DNA of 64,000 nucleotides from a virus, in IMG/VR virus record IMGVR_UViG_3300042691_040117, positions 1-64,000 of that record; one strand, written 5' to 3'. Below, piece by piece: positions 41,228 to 50,166 of the stretch; within the stretch, counting starts at the first letter, position 1, and every line of letters starts with the position of its first letter. A program made the translations under genes and the position numbers. The notes under the pieces were generated by a model, which was not told where the DNA came from, ran no database searches, and worked only from the letters and a program-made list of their open reading frames with translations.

Positions 41228-41898
41228 AAATCTCCCCCATTAATATAGATTTGAAATTCAAATCTTTGAGTAGAAACACCATTCCTAGATAGATAATCTC
41301 TTAAAAATCTTTCTGGGTTGTAAGATCCATCTTGCAATTTATCAATCTTATTAAAAAGATTTGAATAGATGTTCATCTGTTTGGAAGGGCCGATTGCAAA
41401 TTGATCGTTTACCCCAGCCCAATCTTTTCCCAATGGAATTTGAACCTCATTTATATTTTCATCGAGGATTAAATCTTTATCACGGAAATCACTATCAAAT
41501 CTCATACGAATAACTTTATCAAATAAAATTTTATTTTTTCTCTCATACTTACGTTTGAGTTGATTGGATTTAAAAATAGAATAGTACATACTCATAACAC
41601 CAATATCAGCTCTACCTTCAAATGAAAATTCTAAATTTTCATACATAAATTTAAATTTTTTTCTTTTAATGTTATAGTTTTCTATTAAGATATCATCTGC
41701 ATTATACTCTGAAAGAATATTTAAGTCAACTAGACCAGAACTTCCACTAAAACTATCTGAATGATAGTCCACATTACTTTTGATTTTCCAAGTATGAATA
41801 AAAACTTTTAGATAATCATTGGGATAAATTCTTTTAAGGCTTTCTAAAGATTTTTCAGGATGTTTAATTGCTCCAGATAAACAAACTGCTACTTTCAT
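41224..41898 (-). CDS. Glycan-cluster protein, tandem paralog A (224 aa)
   Basis: MKVAVCLSGAIKHPEKSLESLKRIYPNDYLKVFIHTWKIKSN start; DKVIRMRFDSDFRDKDLIL with a DSD triplet that could bind metal; DWAGVNDQFAIGPSKQM; NPERFLRDYLSRNGVS. The layout suggests a GT-A fold glycosyltransferase of the type seen in marine LPS clusters. The next gene is a clear copy with the same motifs (SGAIK, RMRFDSDF, GVNDQFA). Start supported by AATAAATA at 41922-41929. Function inferred. Confidence 0.7.
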   Translation of the reverse strand: MKVAVCLSGAIKHPEKSLESLKRIYPNDYLKVFIHTWKIKSNVDYHSDSFSGSSGLVDLNILSEYNADDILIENYNIKRKKFKFMYENLEFSFEGRADIGVMSMYYSIFKSNQLKRKYERKNKILFDKVIRMRFDSDFRDKDLILDENINEVQIPLGKDWAGVNDQFAIGPSKQMNIYSNLFNKIDKLQDGSYNPERFLRDYLSRNGVSTQRFEFQIYINGGDL

Positions 41899-41913
41899 TA
41901 CCTAAAACTTTTA

Positions 41914-42591
41914 TTATCCATTATTTATTGCAACGTCAAAATCAAACCTATGCACTCCTTTGTTTTTAAGAGGATTTCTATCAAAGTAGGTTATCAATAA
42001 TCTTTCTGGATTATATTCCATATCTTTAAGATCCTCAAGTTTATTGAAAACATTACAGTAATGATCCATATCTTCCGAAGGACCCACAGCGAACTGATCA
42101 TTAATTCCGGCATAATCATTTCCGGATGGGATCTGAATGCAGTCTGGACTTTCATTTAATATTAAATCTTTATCTTTAAAATCACTATCGAATCTCATAC
42201 GAACAACTCTATCAAAAATCATATTGTTTTTGATTTCATATGAAATTTTTAATTGATTACTTTTAAAGAGTGTATAATACATACTGATAAGTCCAACATC
42301 TTTTCTATGAGATTCTTTAAACTGTAAAGTATCAAACATATCCTGAAAGATATGTCTCTTTTCAGTGTAATTTTCTATTAAAATATCTTCATATTGATAC
42401 TCTGATAAGACATCGATTCCAGAAAGACCCATTTTTCCACTGAAACTATCTCTACCATATTCTTTAATGTTTTCAATTTCCCAAGTGTGAATAAAGACTT
42501 TTATAAAATCATTAGGATAAATCTTTTTAATACTTGCCAAAGATTTTTCAGGATATTTAATTGCTCCAGATAAACAAACTGCTATTTTCAT
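41914..42591 (-). CDS. Glycan-cluster protein, tandem paralog B (225 aa)
   Basis: Aligned by eye with the following gene along its length: MKIAVCLSGAIKYPEKSLASIKKIYPNDFIKVFIHTWE, DSFSGKMGLSGID, RMRFDSDFKDKDLIL, GNDYAGINDQFAVGPS, NPERLLITYFDRNP. Differences are scattered, so the duplication is not recent. Same inferred role: a GT-A-type transferase or a related donor-site protein. It overlaps the FkbM gene by one nt. Confidence 0.7.
   Translation of the reverse strand: MKIAVCLSGAIKYPEKSLASIKKIYPNDFIKVFIHTWEIENIKEYGRDSFSGKMGLSGIDVLSEYQYEDILIENYTEKRHIFQDMFDTLQFKESHRKDVGLISMYYTLFKSNQLKISYEIKNNMIFDRVVRMRFDSDFKDKDLILNESPDCIQIPSGNDYAGINDQFAVGPSEDMDHYCNVFNKLEDLKDMEYNPERLLITYFDRNPLKNKGVHRFDFDVAINNG
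41922..41929 (-). promoter_or_regulatory. T4-type late promoter candidate (AATAAATA) inside the glycan cluster
   Basis: AATAAATA on the minus strand, 24 nt before the start of tandem paralog A and within the last codons of paralog B. It suggests late expression of at least part of the glycan cluster. Confidence 0.45.
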
Positions 42592-43202
42592 TATCGTGAG
42601 AATATAACGTTTACTTCATTATCAAAACTATCATTACTTTGAACTTCATTAATTTGAAATCCATTGGTCTTCAAAAAATCAACCACAGAATCTAAATCAT
42701 TATCAACATCTTTGTATAAACTATTCTGTTTTACGCATTCTATTTTACCAGAATTTAAAAATCCAATGTATTCACCAAAAGATTTTAAAACTTTCAAATC
42801 ATTTCCTTGAGTATCACAATGAAGATAATCAATTTTAGCAATGTGCGCTTCCTTTATAAAGGTATCCATTCTGATTATATCAACATCTATCTTTTGAGTT
42901 ACTTCAAAATCTTGTCTACCAGGCCAAGTTTGATCTAGATTATCAGAAAACTCATAAAGAGAACTACATCCAAACAATGAACCATCTGTCAAAGATGGGT
43001 CTTGTTTGGCAATATTAAAAGATGCAGTTCCATCAAAATCAGAAACTGCCTTTTGGATTATAAAATAATTTATTGATTGTAAAGGCAACAAATAAGTCTC
43101 AACCAATTGTGGGATTGGTTCAAATGCATATATTATATTTGTTTCCGAAATATATTCTTTGGTAGATTCTCCAGTATTTGCACCAACATCAAAAATTATC
43201 AT
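42591..43202 (-). CDS. FkbM-family methyltransferase (203 aa)
   Basis: MIIFDVGANTGESTKEYISET (motif I), IIYAFEPIPQLVETYL (motif II), KIDVDIIRMDTFIKEAHIAKIDYLHCDTQGNDLKVLKS (the characteristic LKxDTQGxDLxVL segment). The family O-methylates sugars and natural products. It overlaps both neighbours by 1-4 nt. Likely methylation of a sugar in the glycan. Confidence 0.9.
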   Translation of the reverse strand: MIIFDVGANTGESTKEYISETNIIYAFEPIPQLVETYLLPLQSINYFIIQKAVSDFDGTASFNIAKQDPSLTDGSLFGCSSLYEFSDNLDQTWPGRQDFEVTQKIDVDIIRMDTFIKEAHIAKIDYLHCDTQGNDLKVLKSFGEYIGFLNSGKIECVKQNSLYKDVDNDLDSVVDFLKTNGFQINEVQSNDSFDNEVNVIFSR

Positions 43203-44188
43203 GGTTCAAAAATAAATCTTTTAACAAATTCTTGCGGTACTCGAAGAAGAAAAGCAGCATTGTCCTGATAACCAAACGTAATTAGATAATCATCTTTATA
43301 TGCAGTCATTCCAACTGCGAATTCTATCTCACCATTTAAGAAAGAAAACTGCTTGGAAACTTTAACAATATCCCAATCATCATCCCAAACAACAAATCGG
43401 TGACGATATACTCCATCCTTTCTATCTTGCTCACTTCTAGTCAAATACGTTTCATGATTAAGACAAAATCTATGCTCATCATCTAAAGGAATAACTTGAG
43501 ATCCTCCACGAAGATCTATGCAATTAAGATTTCTCCATCCTGTTAATTTATATTGTTCTGTTGTGCCATCATTAATATTAAACTTAACGATTTCTGTCCC
43601 ATTAGTCCACTTGATAAAATGGAATGGCATGTCAACAATAGGCATCCAATTCTTTTCACAATAGGATCCTCCATTAACATCATGACCTGGAATAGGAATT
43701 CGATATTGACTAATTTCTTTTACGCCATCTTCTGTAATTTCAATTTCAGACAGTTCCATTCTTCCAGTACCGATAGTGTCCAGATCTCTACGGACACCAC
43801 AGATATATAATTTACCATCCCAACGAACAATCCTACAGTCCTCTAGACCAACAAACTCCCAAAGCTCTTTGTCAGGGAATTTTGAAGTATCAATATGATG
43901 ATATCTCTTAATTCTCATATTTTCATCCATTTCGCACATAATATTTTTAGTGCGAAGACGACAATCGTTCTCTGGGTGAATATAAACTAGGGGACCCCAG
44001 TGATGTTCAAACTTCTTCTTTTCGGAATGATATAGAGTATAGTTAATATTTCTGAGATTGACCAAGATCTTGTCACCATCCAGATATATCGATGGATTAG
44101 TTAGAGCAGGACCTTTCAACTCTTTTGATGGAATGACTAATGGATGAATACTACCACCATTTTCTATGGCAAGCTTTACAAAATTCAT
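43199..44188 (-). CDS. GH130-like five-bladed propeller protein (329 aa)
   Basis: Contains LTNPSIYLDGDKILVNLRNINYTLYHSE, LEDCRIVRWDGKLYICGVRRDLDTI, CEKNWMPIVDMPFHFIKWTN, CIDLRGGSQVIPLDDEHRFCLNHE and HRFVVWDDDWDIVKVSKQFSFL. The repeating blades and the GLEDCR / KNW / RGGSQ motifs resemble the GH130 and DUF377 family of mannoside phosphorylase-like propellers. It may bind or cut a mannose-type glycan, or act in synthesis. Whether the catalytic acid is present cannot be decided by eye. A late element lies upstream (44218-44225). Confidence 0.65.
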   Translation of the reverse strand: MNFVKLAIENGGSIHPLVIPSKELKGPALTNPSIYLDGDKILVNLRNINYTLYHSEKKKFEHHWGPLVYIHPENDCRLRTKNIMCEMDENMRIKRYHHIDTSKFPDKELWEFVGLEDCRIVRWDGKLYICGVRRDLDTIGTGRMELSEIEITEDGVKEISQYRIPIPGHDVNGGSYCEKNWMPIVDMPFHFIKWTNGTEIVKFNINDGTTEQYKLTGWRNLNCIDLRGGSQVIPLDDEHRFCLNHETYLTRSEQDRKDGVYRHRFVVWDDDWDIVKVSKQFSFLNGEIEFAVGMTAYKDDYLITFGYQDNAAFLLRVPQEFVKRFIFEP

Positions 44189-44217
44189 ATGAATTATTAA
44201 AAAGGTTTCATTGTGGA

Positions 44218-44240
44218 TATTTATTAGTTATATTATAGCA
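44218..44240 (-). promoter_or_regulatory. Possible dual promoter: late AATAAATA (44218-44225) and extended -10 TGCTATAAT (44232-44240)
   Basis: In the 62-nt gap before the GH130-like gene lie a late octamer AATAAATA and, 6 nt further upstream on the minus strand, TGCTATAAT (TGn extended -10). No good -35 box was found for the latter (best TTCTGA at a 17-bp spacing). It suggests both early and late entry points to the glycan cluster. Confidence 0.5.
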
Positions 44241-44250
44241 TGTTTTTTAA

Positions 44251-44619
44251 TCAATCAGAAGTCGCATAACATTTGATTTCTTTATAATCGGAGTTAGTTA
44301 ACTCATTTATTTTTCTTTTTATTTCAGACCTTTCATCATTGGTAATATAAACACTACGAGCAAGTTCAATAAACTCTTCGTCAAATCTTTGTTCTTTCTC
44401 CAATTTTCTCAACCTGTCTTCTATTTTCCAAAGTTTCTCATTCACCACTTTTAATCTCACTTCATATTCTAAAGTATATTGAGTAAGAGTACTTTTAATT
44501 AAATTTAACTCTTCCAATTCTTTTTGAACATATTCATCATCGGTAAAAAGAGATTTGATTTGGAGAATAGAAATTTTATCTAATAACTCTCCCACAGAAA
44601 CCGGTATTACAATTTTCAT
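44251..44619 (-). CDS. DUF6165-like coiled-coil protein (122 aa)
   Basis: Begins MKIVIPVSVGELLDKISILQIK (the VSVGELLDKI-type signature of DUF6165), then a coiled-coil helix region (KELEELNLIKSTLTQ, EKLWKIEDRLRKLEKEQ). It occurs in marine glycan clusters beside glycosyltransferases, function unknown. It overlaps the next gene by 4 nt and is the last gene before the promoter gap. Confidence 0.75.
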   Translation of the reverse strand: MKIVIPVSVGELLDKISILQIKSLFTDDEYVQKELEELNLIKSTLTQYTLEYEVRLKVVNEKLWKIEDRLRKLEKEQRFDEEFIELARSVYITNDERSEIKRKINELTNSDYKEIKCYATSD

Positions 44620-45386
44620 AATACTTCTAGTACTTTGCTTTTAATTTTTTGAATTCTATTTTCCCACCAATTTAAGATTGATGTATTGTTCATACCATAT
44701 TCTAACATGGATTGACACTTTTTCACTGCCTCGCCCCAAGTTTCCGCAAATACCCAAGGAGGATTTTCTTCGTACATAAAGGTGCATTCTATTTCTTCCT
44801 TTGAACCAACTACAACAGGAATGGCACCATTCATAGATGCCTCATAAAGGCGAAAGCAATCTAATGAAGAGTTACCACGACCACAAGGAACAAAGATAGA
44901 CTTGGAATATATCTTACACATCAAATCTTTTGGTGCGGATCTTCCAACAAAGTTTTTTGAAATTTTATGAAACTCATTTAACATTTCTTGTCTATCATTT
45001 TTAATTTCTCCAAGAAAAGACCAATTCAAAACCTTACTTTCATTAAAAACTTTACACCCATTCGTACATCCAAGAGGAATATGAATTGTATTCGAAGTAT
45101 AAGTATACTGTGGATGATGATATTGTCTCAAGAATAAATCACAATAATTACCTAACTGATTAAATTGTTGTAGGTCTTCTACAATCAACTCATCAGAAAG
45201 GCAAATTATAATCCTTGGTTTTAATTTTTCAACTATTGATAAAATCTCATTAAATGAATGTGCTCTAGAGGCAAAGATTAAAACCTCACCACGTTCATTT
45301 AAGTTATGGGAAACTTCTCCTTTTGGTAAAATTTCTTTCAGTAAAAAATCAGATTCCCATAAACCTTTTTCAAGGGCAATCCTCAT
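44616..45386 (-). CDS. Exostosin-like glycosyltransferase (256 aa)
   Basis: Carries RGEVLIFASRAHSFNEIL, a middle region with LRQYHHPQY and IHIPLGCTNG, and the C-terminal donor-site motif IFVPCGRGNSSLDCFRLYEASMNGAIPVVV. This is the exostosin/GT47-like (RXYLT1-like) pattern with glutamate in RLYEA. Likely inverting transferase for a sugar such as xylose or glucuronate; the donor is not determined. Overlaps of 4 nt on both sides show tight coupling. Confidence 0.78.
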   Translation of the reverse strand: MRIALEKGLWESDFLLKEILPKGEVSHNLNERGEVLIFASRAHSFNEILSIVEKLKPRIIICLSDELIVEDLQQFNQLGNYCDLFLRQYHHPQYTYTSNTIHIPLGCTNGCKVFNESKVLNWSFLGEIKNDRQEMLNEFHKISKNFVGRSAPKDLMCKIYSKSIFVPCGRGNSSLDCFRLYEASMNGAIPVVVGSKEEIECTFMYEENPPWVFAETWGEAVKKCQSMLEYGMNNTSILNWWENRIQKIKSKVLEVL

Positions 45387-48088
45387 AGATTAAATGTATT
45401 TTTGATCATCTCAATTAGTTTCTCATTTTTAGAAACAACACCCAGACCATAGCAGTGTGTAAAAGTACATTTGGGAAGATCAATTTCATCAAAGAATTTC
45501 TTCACACCATACTCATTACCATTTAAATTTTCAATACAAGTATCATGAAGTAGAATAACTCCATCATCATTTAAAAACTTAGTCCAGGTTTCAAAATCTT
45601 TCTTTACATCCTCATAATGATGACTACCATCAATGTGAAGAATATCAATTTGTTTATCCCAAGTTTTTGCCACTTCGTTGAAGTCACCATTAATGAACTC
45701 CAAATTATCTTGAAGATGTAACTTCTCTCTCTTCATGGATACAAATGGATATGCCTCCTTCTGTCCAACAAAATCATCCCCACTAAAGTTATCGATACCA
45801 TAAACCTTTCCGATTCTAGGAATGGCAAAGGAGAAGGTAGAAAATCCATAATCAACACCAAGATCAACAATTACTTCGGGGTTAAGATACTTAACAATCC
45901 ATTCGGCAAATTGACGATGCCCAATCCATGCTGTTGCTGGAGTATCATCAAGATTGGTAAGGAATAACTTATCAATTGCATCGGTTCTTTCTTTTAAATT
46001 TAAAGTTTCTTGAGCAAAAGCAGAAGCAAACACTATGATGTTTGGATTTTGTGTAAGTTTTCCAACCTCTAGTAGATGAATAAATGCTTTACCCATAACT
46101 TCACCTCCAATATTCATTGCCTCACTTACGGCATGGAATGCATAGTTTGCGGCTTTCTGAATTTCTTGGGCATTAATCATAGCAATACTAGTCATAATGA
46201 ATACATCAATTCTTGTCGGATCAAAATATGGTTTTGAAATATTCAGGTATTCTTTTCCAAGTTCAATAGTTTTTTTGAAATTCTTAACTTCAAAATAATG
46301 TTTAAAAATAAACCAAAGAAAATAAGTATTGGAAGGATCTTTTTTAAATTCTCTTTCACAAATTGAAAGATAAAACAATTGCTTATCTATATTATGTGAT
46401 TCTACTTCCTTGGTGATTTTAATTGTTGTCTCAACAGAAACTTCATTTAAATATTTTTCCGTTGGTATAAACATTGGTGTTTCGTGAATTGCATTTGCCC
46501 AGGTATAATTTTTAGTTCTATGGAACCTAACATGTGCATTTTGTCCAGGTTTTGCTTCTTCACCTTCAGTCTTATCATACCTCTCATGTTTAAAGGCAGT
46601 AAATTCTTCAGCAATCACTTCAAGACCATCAACAAATAATTCTGAAATATCCTCATTAAAATCTATAGAGAATGCCCAATCAGTTTCAACATAAGAAAGT
46701 GCTTGATTTCTTGCGACAGAAAAATCAAACTCATCTCTTGTCTGTGGATGTTCATGTACAGTAATACCAGCATCTTTCAAAAGTTGAACTGTATTATCAG
46801 TACTTCCAGTATCAACTACTACAGTATGTGAGAACTTTTTAGAGTTCTCAATAAATTTTTCTACATTTTTTTCTTCGTTTTTACAAATTGCATAAAGAGT
46901 TACGTCCATTTTTTTACCTCCAGTTGATTGTTTAGTATGACACCAGTGCCAAATTTTTTGTGAATATGTATATTCTAAATTTCCATTTAGAAAAAATACG
47001 GTTTTATTTTTAAAGTATTCGTTAACTGCTTGAATGACACCACCCCAACAGGGAGCATAATCATCTCCGGCAATTAATCCACCCGGTTTAAGTTTGGGAT
47101 ACCAAGCAATGATGTCCGCTAAAACATTTTCATAGTCATGTGAAGCATCGATAAAGATAAAATCAATACTCTCATCTTTAAATTTAGATGCCACATCTAA
47201 ACTTGCTCCCTGAATGGGAGTCACAATATTTGATACTCCACACAATGAAGTATATGTCTTAAAAAGTTTTAGTAAAGAAGATGAATGATCTTCGATATCT
47301 TTGATAAGTTCTGTGTGTTCTTCACTACCTTCAAATGTATCGACCGCATAAACCTTTATACTCTTCTGGGACTCTTTAATCAGTTGCCCCAAACAAGAAG
47401 CAGATTTTCCCATCCAAGAACCTATCTCAACAAAGACAGATCCTTCGGGAAAAGTATTTACCGCTAATTTATATGCTAAATCTGAATCAAAAAATCCAGG
47501 TACATCTTTCCAATTCATATGAGTTTTAAAATTTGTGTAATTTTTAGAAGATCTTATTCCATAAAAATATAAATCAAAACTATTGCTATCATATTCAAAA
47601 TGATATTCTGAAAAATAATCTTGAAAATTTATTTTTGAAGTGAAATCTATTTCATTTAAATTTTTATAATAATCCAAAGTTAATAATGATGCTCCAGGAT
47701 CATTATTATGAGTTCCATGCTCTGGTCTTCCTTCAGATGCACAAGTAAAAAAAACTAATCCATCAGTTTTACACAATCTTATCATGTTTTGAAATATGTC
47801 AACCCATTTAGGAGTATGTTCAAAACATTCTGTAGAGCAAACTACATCATAAGATTGATCGGGAGCATTATAACTTTCCCCCGAACAAATAATATCTACA
47901 CAAGGTCCCTTAATAATATCCAAACCAACATAGGTACATTTATTAAAAAAATCTCTAATTGTTCCGTTAAGATACAAACTACCTATTTCTAATACTATTT
48001 TAGTAGTAAAAAAATCTGGAAACTTTGTTTTTATTTTTTTTATAAAATTTCTTTGTTCTAAATGTGCCACTATAGGTACGATTTCCAA
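45383..48088 (-). CDS. Fusion of three methyltransferases and a GT2 transferase (901 aa)
   Basis: Domain 1 (1-200): class I SAM methyltransferase (KIVLEIGSLYLNGTI, SYDVVCSTECFEHTP). Domain 2 (about 205-385): Methyltransf_24-like (VFVEIGSWMGKSASCLGQ, FIFIDASHDYENVLADI, GGLIAGDDYA). Domain 3 (390-620): GT2-type (MDVTLYAICKNEEKNVEKF, VVVDTGSTDNTVQLL, WAFSIDFNEDI); about 600-720, TPR-like helices. Domain 4 (725-901): another Methyltransf_24-like domain (VIVDLGVDYGFSTFSF, IDILHIDGSHHYEDVKKDF, GVILLHDTC). Presumably one chain that extends and methylates a glycan. The domain borders are estimates. Confidence 0.85.
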   Translation of the reverse strand: MEIVPIVAHLEQRNFIKKIKTKFPDFFTTKIVLEIGSLYLNGTIRDFFNKCTYVGLDIIKGPCVDIICSGESYNAPDQSYDVVCSTECFEHTPKWVDIFQNMIRLCKTDGLVFFTCASEGRPEHGTHNNDPGASLLTLDYYKNLNEIDFTSKINFQDYFSEYHFEYDSNSFDLYFYGIRSSKNYTNFKTHMNWKDVPGFFDSDLAYKLAVNTFPEGSVFVEIGSWMGKSASCLGQLIKESQKSIKVYAVDTFEGSEEHTELIKDIEDHSSSLLKLFKTYTSLCGVSNIVTPIQGASLDVASKFKDESIDFIFIDASHDYENVLADIIAWYPKLKPGGLIAGDDYAPCWGGVIQAVNEYFKNKTVFFLNGNLEYTYSQKIWHWCHTKQSTGGKKMDVTLYAICKNEEKNVEKFIENSKKFSHTVVVDTGSTDNTVQLLKDAGITVHEHPQTRDEFDFSVARNQALSYVETDWAFSIDFNEDISELFVDGLEVIAEEFTAFKHERYDKTEGEEAKPGQNAHVRFHRTKNYTWANAIHETPMFIPTEKYLNEVSVETTIKITKEVESHNIDKQLFYLSICEREFKKDPSNTYFLWFIFKHYFEVKNFKKTIELGKEYLNISKPYFDPTRIDVFIMTSIAMINAQEIQKAANYAFHAVSEAMNIGGEVMGKAFIHLLEVGKLTQNPNIIVFASAFAQETLNLKERTDAIDKLFLTNLDDTPATAWIGHRQFAEWIVKYLNPEVIVDLGVDYGFSTFSFAIPRIGKVYGIDNFSGDDFVGQKEAYPFVSMKREKLHLQDNLEFINGDFNEVAKTWDKQIDILHIDGSHHYEDVKKDFETWTKFLNDDGVILLHDTCIENLNGNEYGVKKFFDEIDLPKCTFTHCYGLGVVSKNEKLIEMIKNTFNL

Positions 48089-48768
48089 TCAATGCAGGGT
48101 GATAATAAATTTGATTCGCAGTGTGTTGAATACCCAGGAATACAAGATATTAAATTTCTTCCATTACTATGTAGTTCCAAAAATTTACCATGATCATATG
48201 ATGGTTCATAATTTATTGAGTATTTGATATGAGTCGTTTTGTCTTCTTTTAAAAATTTAAATTTAGTTGCAAAGGTATTAGTTGTGGATGGAACCGGCAT
48301 CCAATGAGATAATTCAGTATGAAGAACCTTGGTCATAAAATCCTTATACATCTCCTGATACTTATCACCATGATCATAAAGAGTTACATACTCAACTGGT
48401 AAGGTAAATCCATCCAAAAGAATTTTATCCCAACCAGAACGATGGACATAATCGTCTTCTACAAAATAAATTACAGTTTCGTCATCAAAGTTTTGGGAAA
48501 GAATATGATTTACTGTTTTAATAAAACTTTGAGATTCTTTTCCACAATCGACCTCATAAACATTGGATTCATTCTTTAGGAATGTATCTTGCCTTTCTCC
48601 ATAATGCTCATCATATACGATTGTATAATCTGTCGTTTCTGGATTCAGGGTGTTCTTAAAATTCTGAAATACTTTTTCTTTATCCCACCATTTTGGTCTT
48701 TGTTTTCCGGGACTTTCTTGAATTTTGGAATAATAACAATGCCTTAAAAATACTTGAATTTTTTTCAT
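48070..48768 (-). CDS. GT-A-fold glycosyltransferase-like protein (232 aa)
   Basis: Starts KKIQVFLRHCYYSKIQESPGKQRPKWW. The middle has DYTIVYDEHYGERQDTFLK and TVIYFVEDDYVHRSGWDKIL, with an EDD metal-binding motif; near the end SHWMPVPSTTNTFATKFKFLKED and STHCESNLLSPCIDW. It resembles small transferases with EDDY-type motifs in marine virus and bacterial glycan clusters. The sugar is not known. It overlaps the 901-aa gene by 19 nt. Confidence 0.72.
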   Translation of the reverse strand: MKKIQVFLRHCYYSKIQESPGKQRPKWWDKEKVFQNFKNTLNPETTDYTIVYDEHYGERQDTFLKNESNVYEVDCGKESQSFIKTVNHILSQNFDDETVIYFVEDDYVHRSGWDKILLDGFTLPVEYVTLYDHGDKYQEMYKDFMTKVLHTELSHWMPVPSTTNTFATKFKFLKEDKTTHIKYSINYEPSYDHGKFLELHSNGRNLISCIPGYSTHCESNLLSPCIDWKSYL

Positions 48769-49370
48769 ACTAAATTACCGGAGATAGAAATTCTAAAATC
48801 ATCACTTGTAGTGAATGGATAAACGCAATGTGATAAGTGTGCCGGGAATAACACTATTCTTCTTTCCCAATCATGATCAACATATAAGGTTTCAAGAGTT
48901 AAATTTCCAAGAATATTTGGATATAAAAATTGAAACGCTGATGCCGCTTTATTTTTTGACTCTTTTACATGAGGAGCATTTAATTCATTCTCCACTTTGT
49001 ATGGAACCTTCAACCAACAAACAAAACTGAATGTTCCTCCATGATGATGAACCGGATTAAACTCATTCTTTTTTTGAAAATTGACCCAAAGATTTCCAGA
49101 TTCAAAATGAAAATCTCCAGTCTTTCTTAAAAAGTTCCAATGTTCACCATAAGACTTACACATCAAATTCATAAATGGTTCAAGATATGGAAGAGACTTT
49201 GGAAGACCAAATTGCTTTTCTATATTTCCGGCAAGTCCATCATTCCATTTTTCATGATTTTTCCAATCAGATTGAATTTCTTCAATCTCATTCATAAGAA
49301 TATCGTAAAGTTCTTCAGGAAGAATACCTGATGTTACACCAGGATTTGGTAGTGGTATGTGATTAAACAT
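48765..49370 (-). CDS. 2OG/Fe(II) oxygenase, TIGR02466-like (201 aa)
   Basis: SGNLWVNFQKKNEFNPVHHHGGTFSFVCWLKVPY carries the HHHGGxxSFVxWLKVPY hallmark of this cyanophage oxygenase group. HLSHCVYPF provides the distal histidine and FRISISGNLV the arginine. Located between two glycosyltransferases, it may hydroxylate a sugar carrier, a sugar or a protein. 8-nt and 4-nt overlaps on each side. Confidence 0.85.
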   Translation of the reverse strand: MFNHIPLPNPGVTSGILPEELYDILMNEIEEIQSDWKNHEKWNDGLAGNIEKQFGLPKSLPYLEPFMNLMCKSYGEHWNFLRKTGDFHFESGNLWVNFQKKNEFNPVHHHGGTFSFVCWLKVPYKVENELNAPHVKESKNKAASAFQFLYPNILGNLTLETLYVDHDWERRIVLFPAHLSHCVYPFTTSDDFRISISGNLV

Positions 49371-50166
49371 AATTTTCTAACTTATCTAAACTGTATTCAT
49401 TCCACCAAGATTTCCAATCAATAAAGAAATCCTTATCCCATTCTGTCTGCATGTGAAGAACTAATGATGGAATAGGTGTAAAGCAGTAATATCCTTTCTC
49501 ATAATAAATCTTACAAACACTGTCCAATTCCATTGTTTCTGATACTTCGCTTGTTCCCATTTTATAAAACAAATCCCAATGTTTTTTTATAATATCAATA
49601 TGTGTCATTAATGTGAATGCTGGATGAATGTTTGTTCTCCAGTATCTATCTTTTGACACTACAATTTGGCAAGGAACTGCAGTATTTTCTGCCTGGTGAT
49701 ACTCTGCAGGTTTATTAAAAGGAAACACACTTGCAGGAGCACTCAGGTTGCAACTGAACTGATTAATTGCATGTATCATTAGTTCAATTGAATTTTGTTG
49801 ATGTAGAAAATCATCCTGAACAAAATACACCCAGTCACTTCCATAGTCTCTTCCGTGCTCATAACAACGAAGTATAGAAGGCATTATACCATAAGTTTCA
49901 AGATGTGTTAAGTTAATTTTAAATTTTGCAGTATCAATAAGTCTCTGAAGAATATCTAGGAACTCTTGATCCGAATGATCATCAAAGATTTGTAATTCTA
50001 TTTCATAATTTGGATATTGTTCTTGTGCATAATTTAAACTATCAATCAAGGAATATACACATCGAGAACAGACTTCTATTTTTGGAGCATTACAATATCT
50101 TACTTGAGAGTCGTCTCTATTTCCTTTTGAATGTGTTTGAAGAACTACTAATAAATGAGATTTCAT
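49363..50166 (-). CDS. Glycosyltransferase, GT2-like (267 aa)
   Basis: LLVVLQTHSKGNRDDSQVRYCNAPK, then IEVCSRCVYSLIDSLNYAQE, ELQIFDDHSDQEFL, and DWVYFVQDDFLHQQNSIELM with a QDD motif in the DxD place. It follows the GT-A pattern. The N-terminus has cysteines (EVCSRCVYS) that might be structural. It is coupled by 4 nt to the sulfotransferase gene before it. Sugar and acceptor unknown. Confidence 0.75.
   Translation of the reverse strand: MKSHLLVVLQTHSKGNRDDSQVRYCNAPKIEVCSRCVYSLIDSLNYAQEQYPNYEIELQIFDDHSDQEFLDILQRLIDTAKFKINLTHLETYGIMPSILRCYEHGRDYGSDWVYFVQDDFLHQQNSIELMIHAINQFSCNLSAPASVFPFNKPAEYHQAENTAVPCQIVVSKDRYWRTNIHPAFTLMTHIDIIKKHWDLFYKMGTSEVSETMELDSVCKIYYEKGYYCFTPIPSLVLHMQTEWDKDFFIDWKSWWNEYSLDKLENYV

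Noticed and set aside
44240-44260. A -35 box for the extended -10 before the GH130-like gene.
   Set aside because: Best candidates (TTCTGA at 17 bp, TTGATT at 11 bp) are too poor or wrongly spaced; only the extended -10 is reported.
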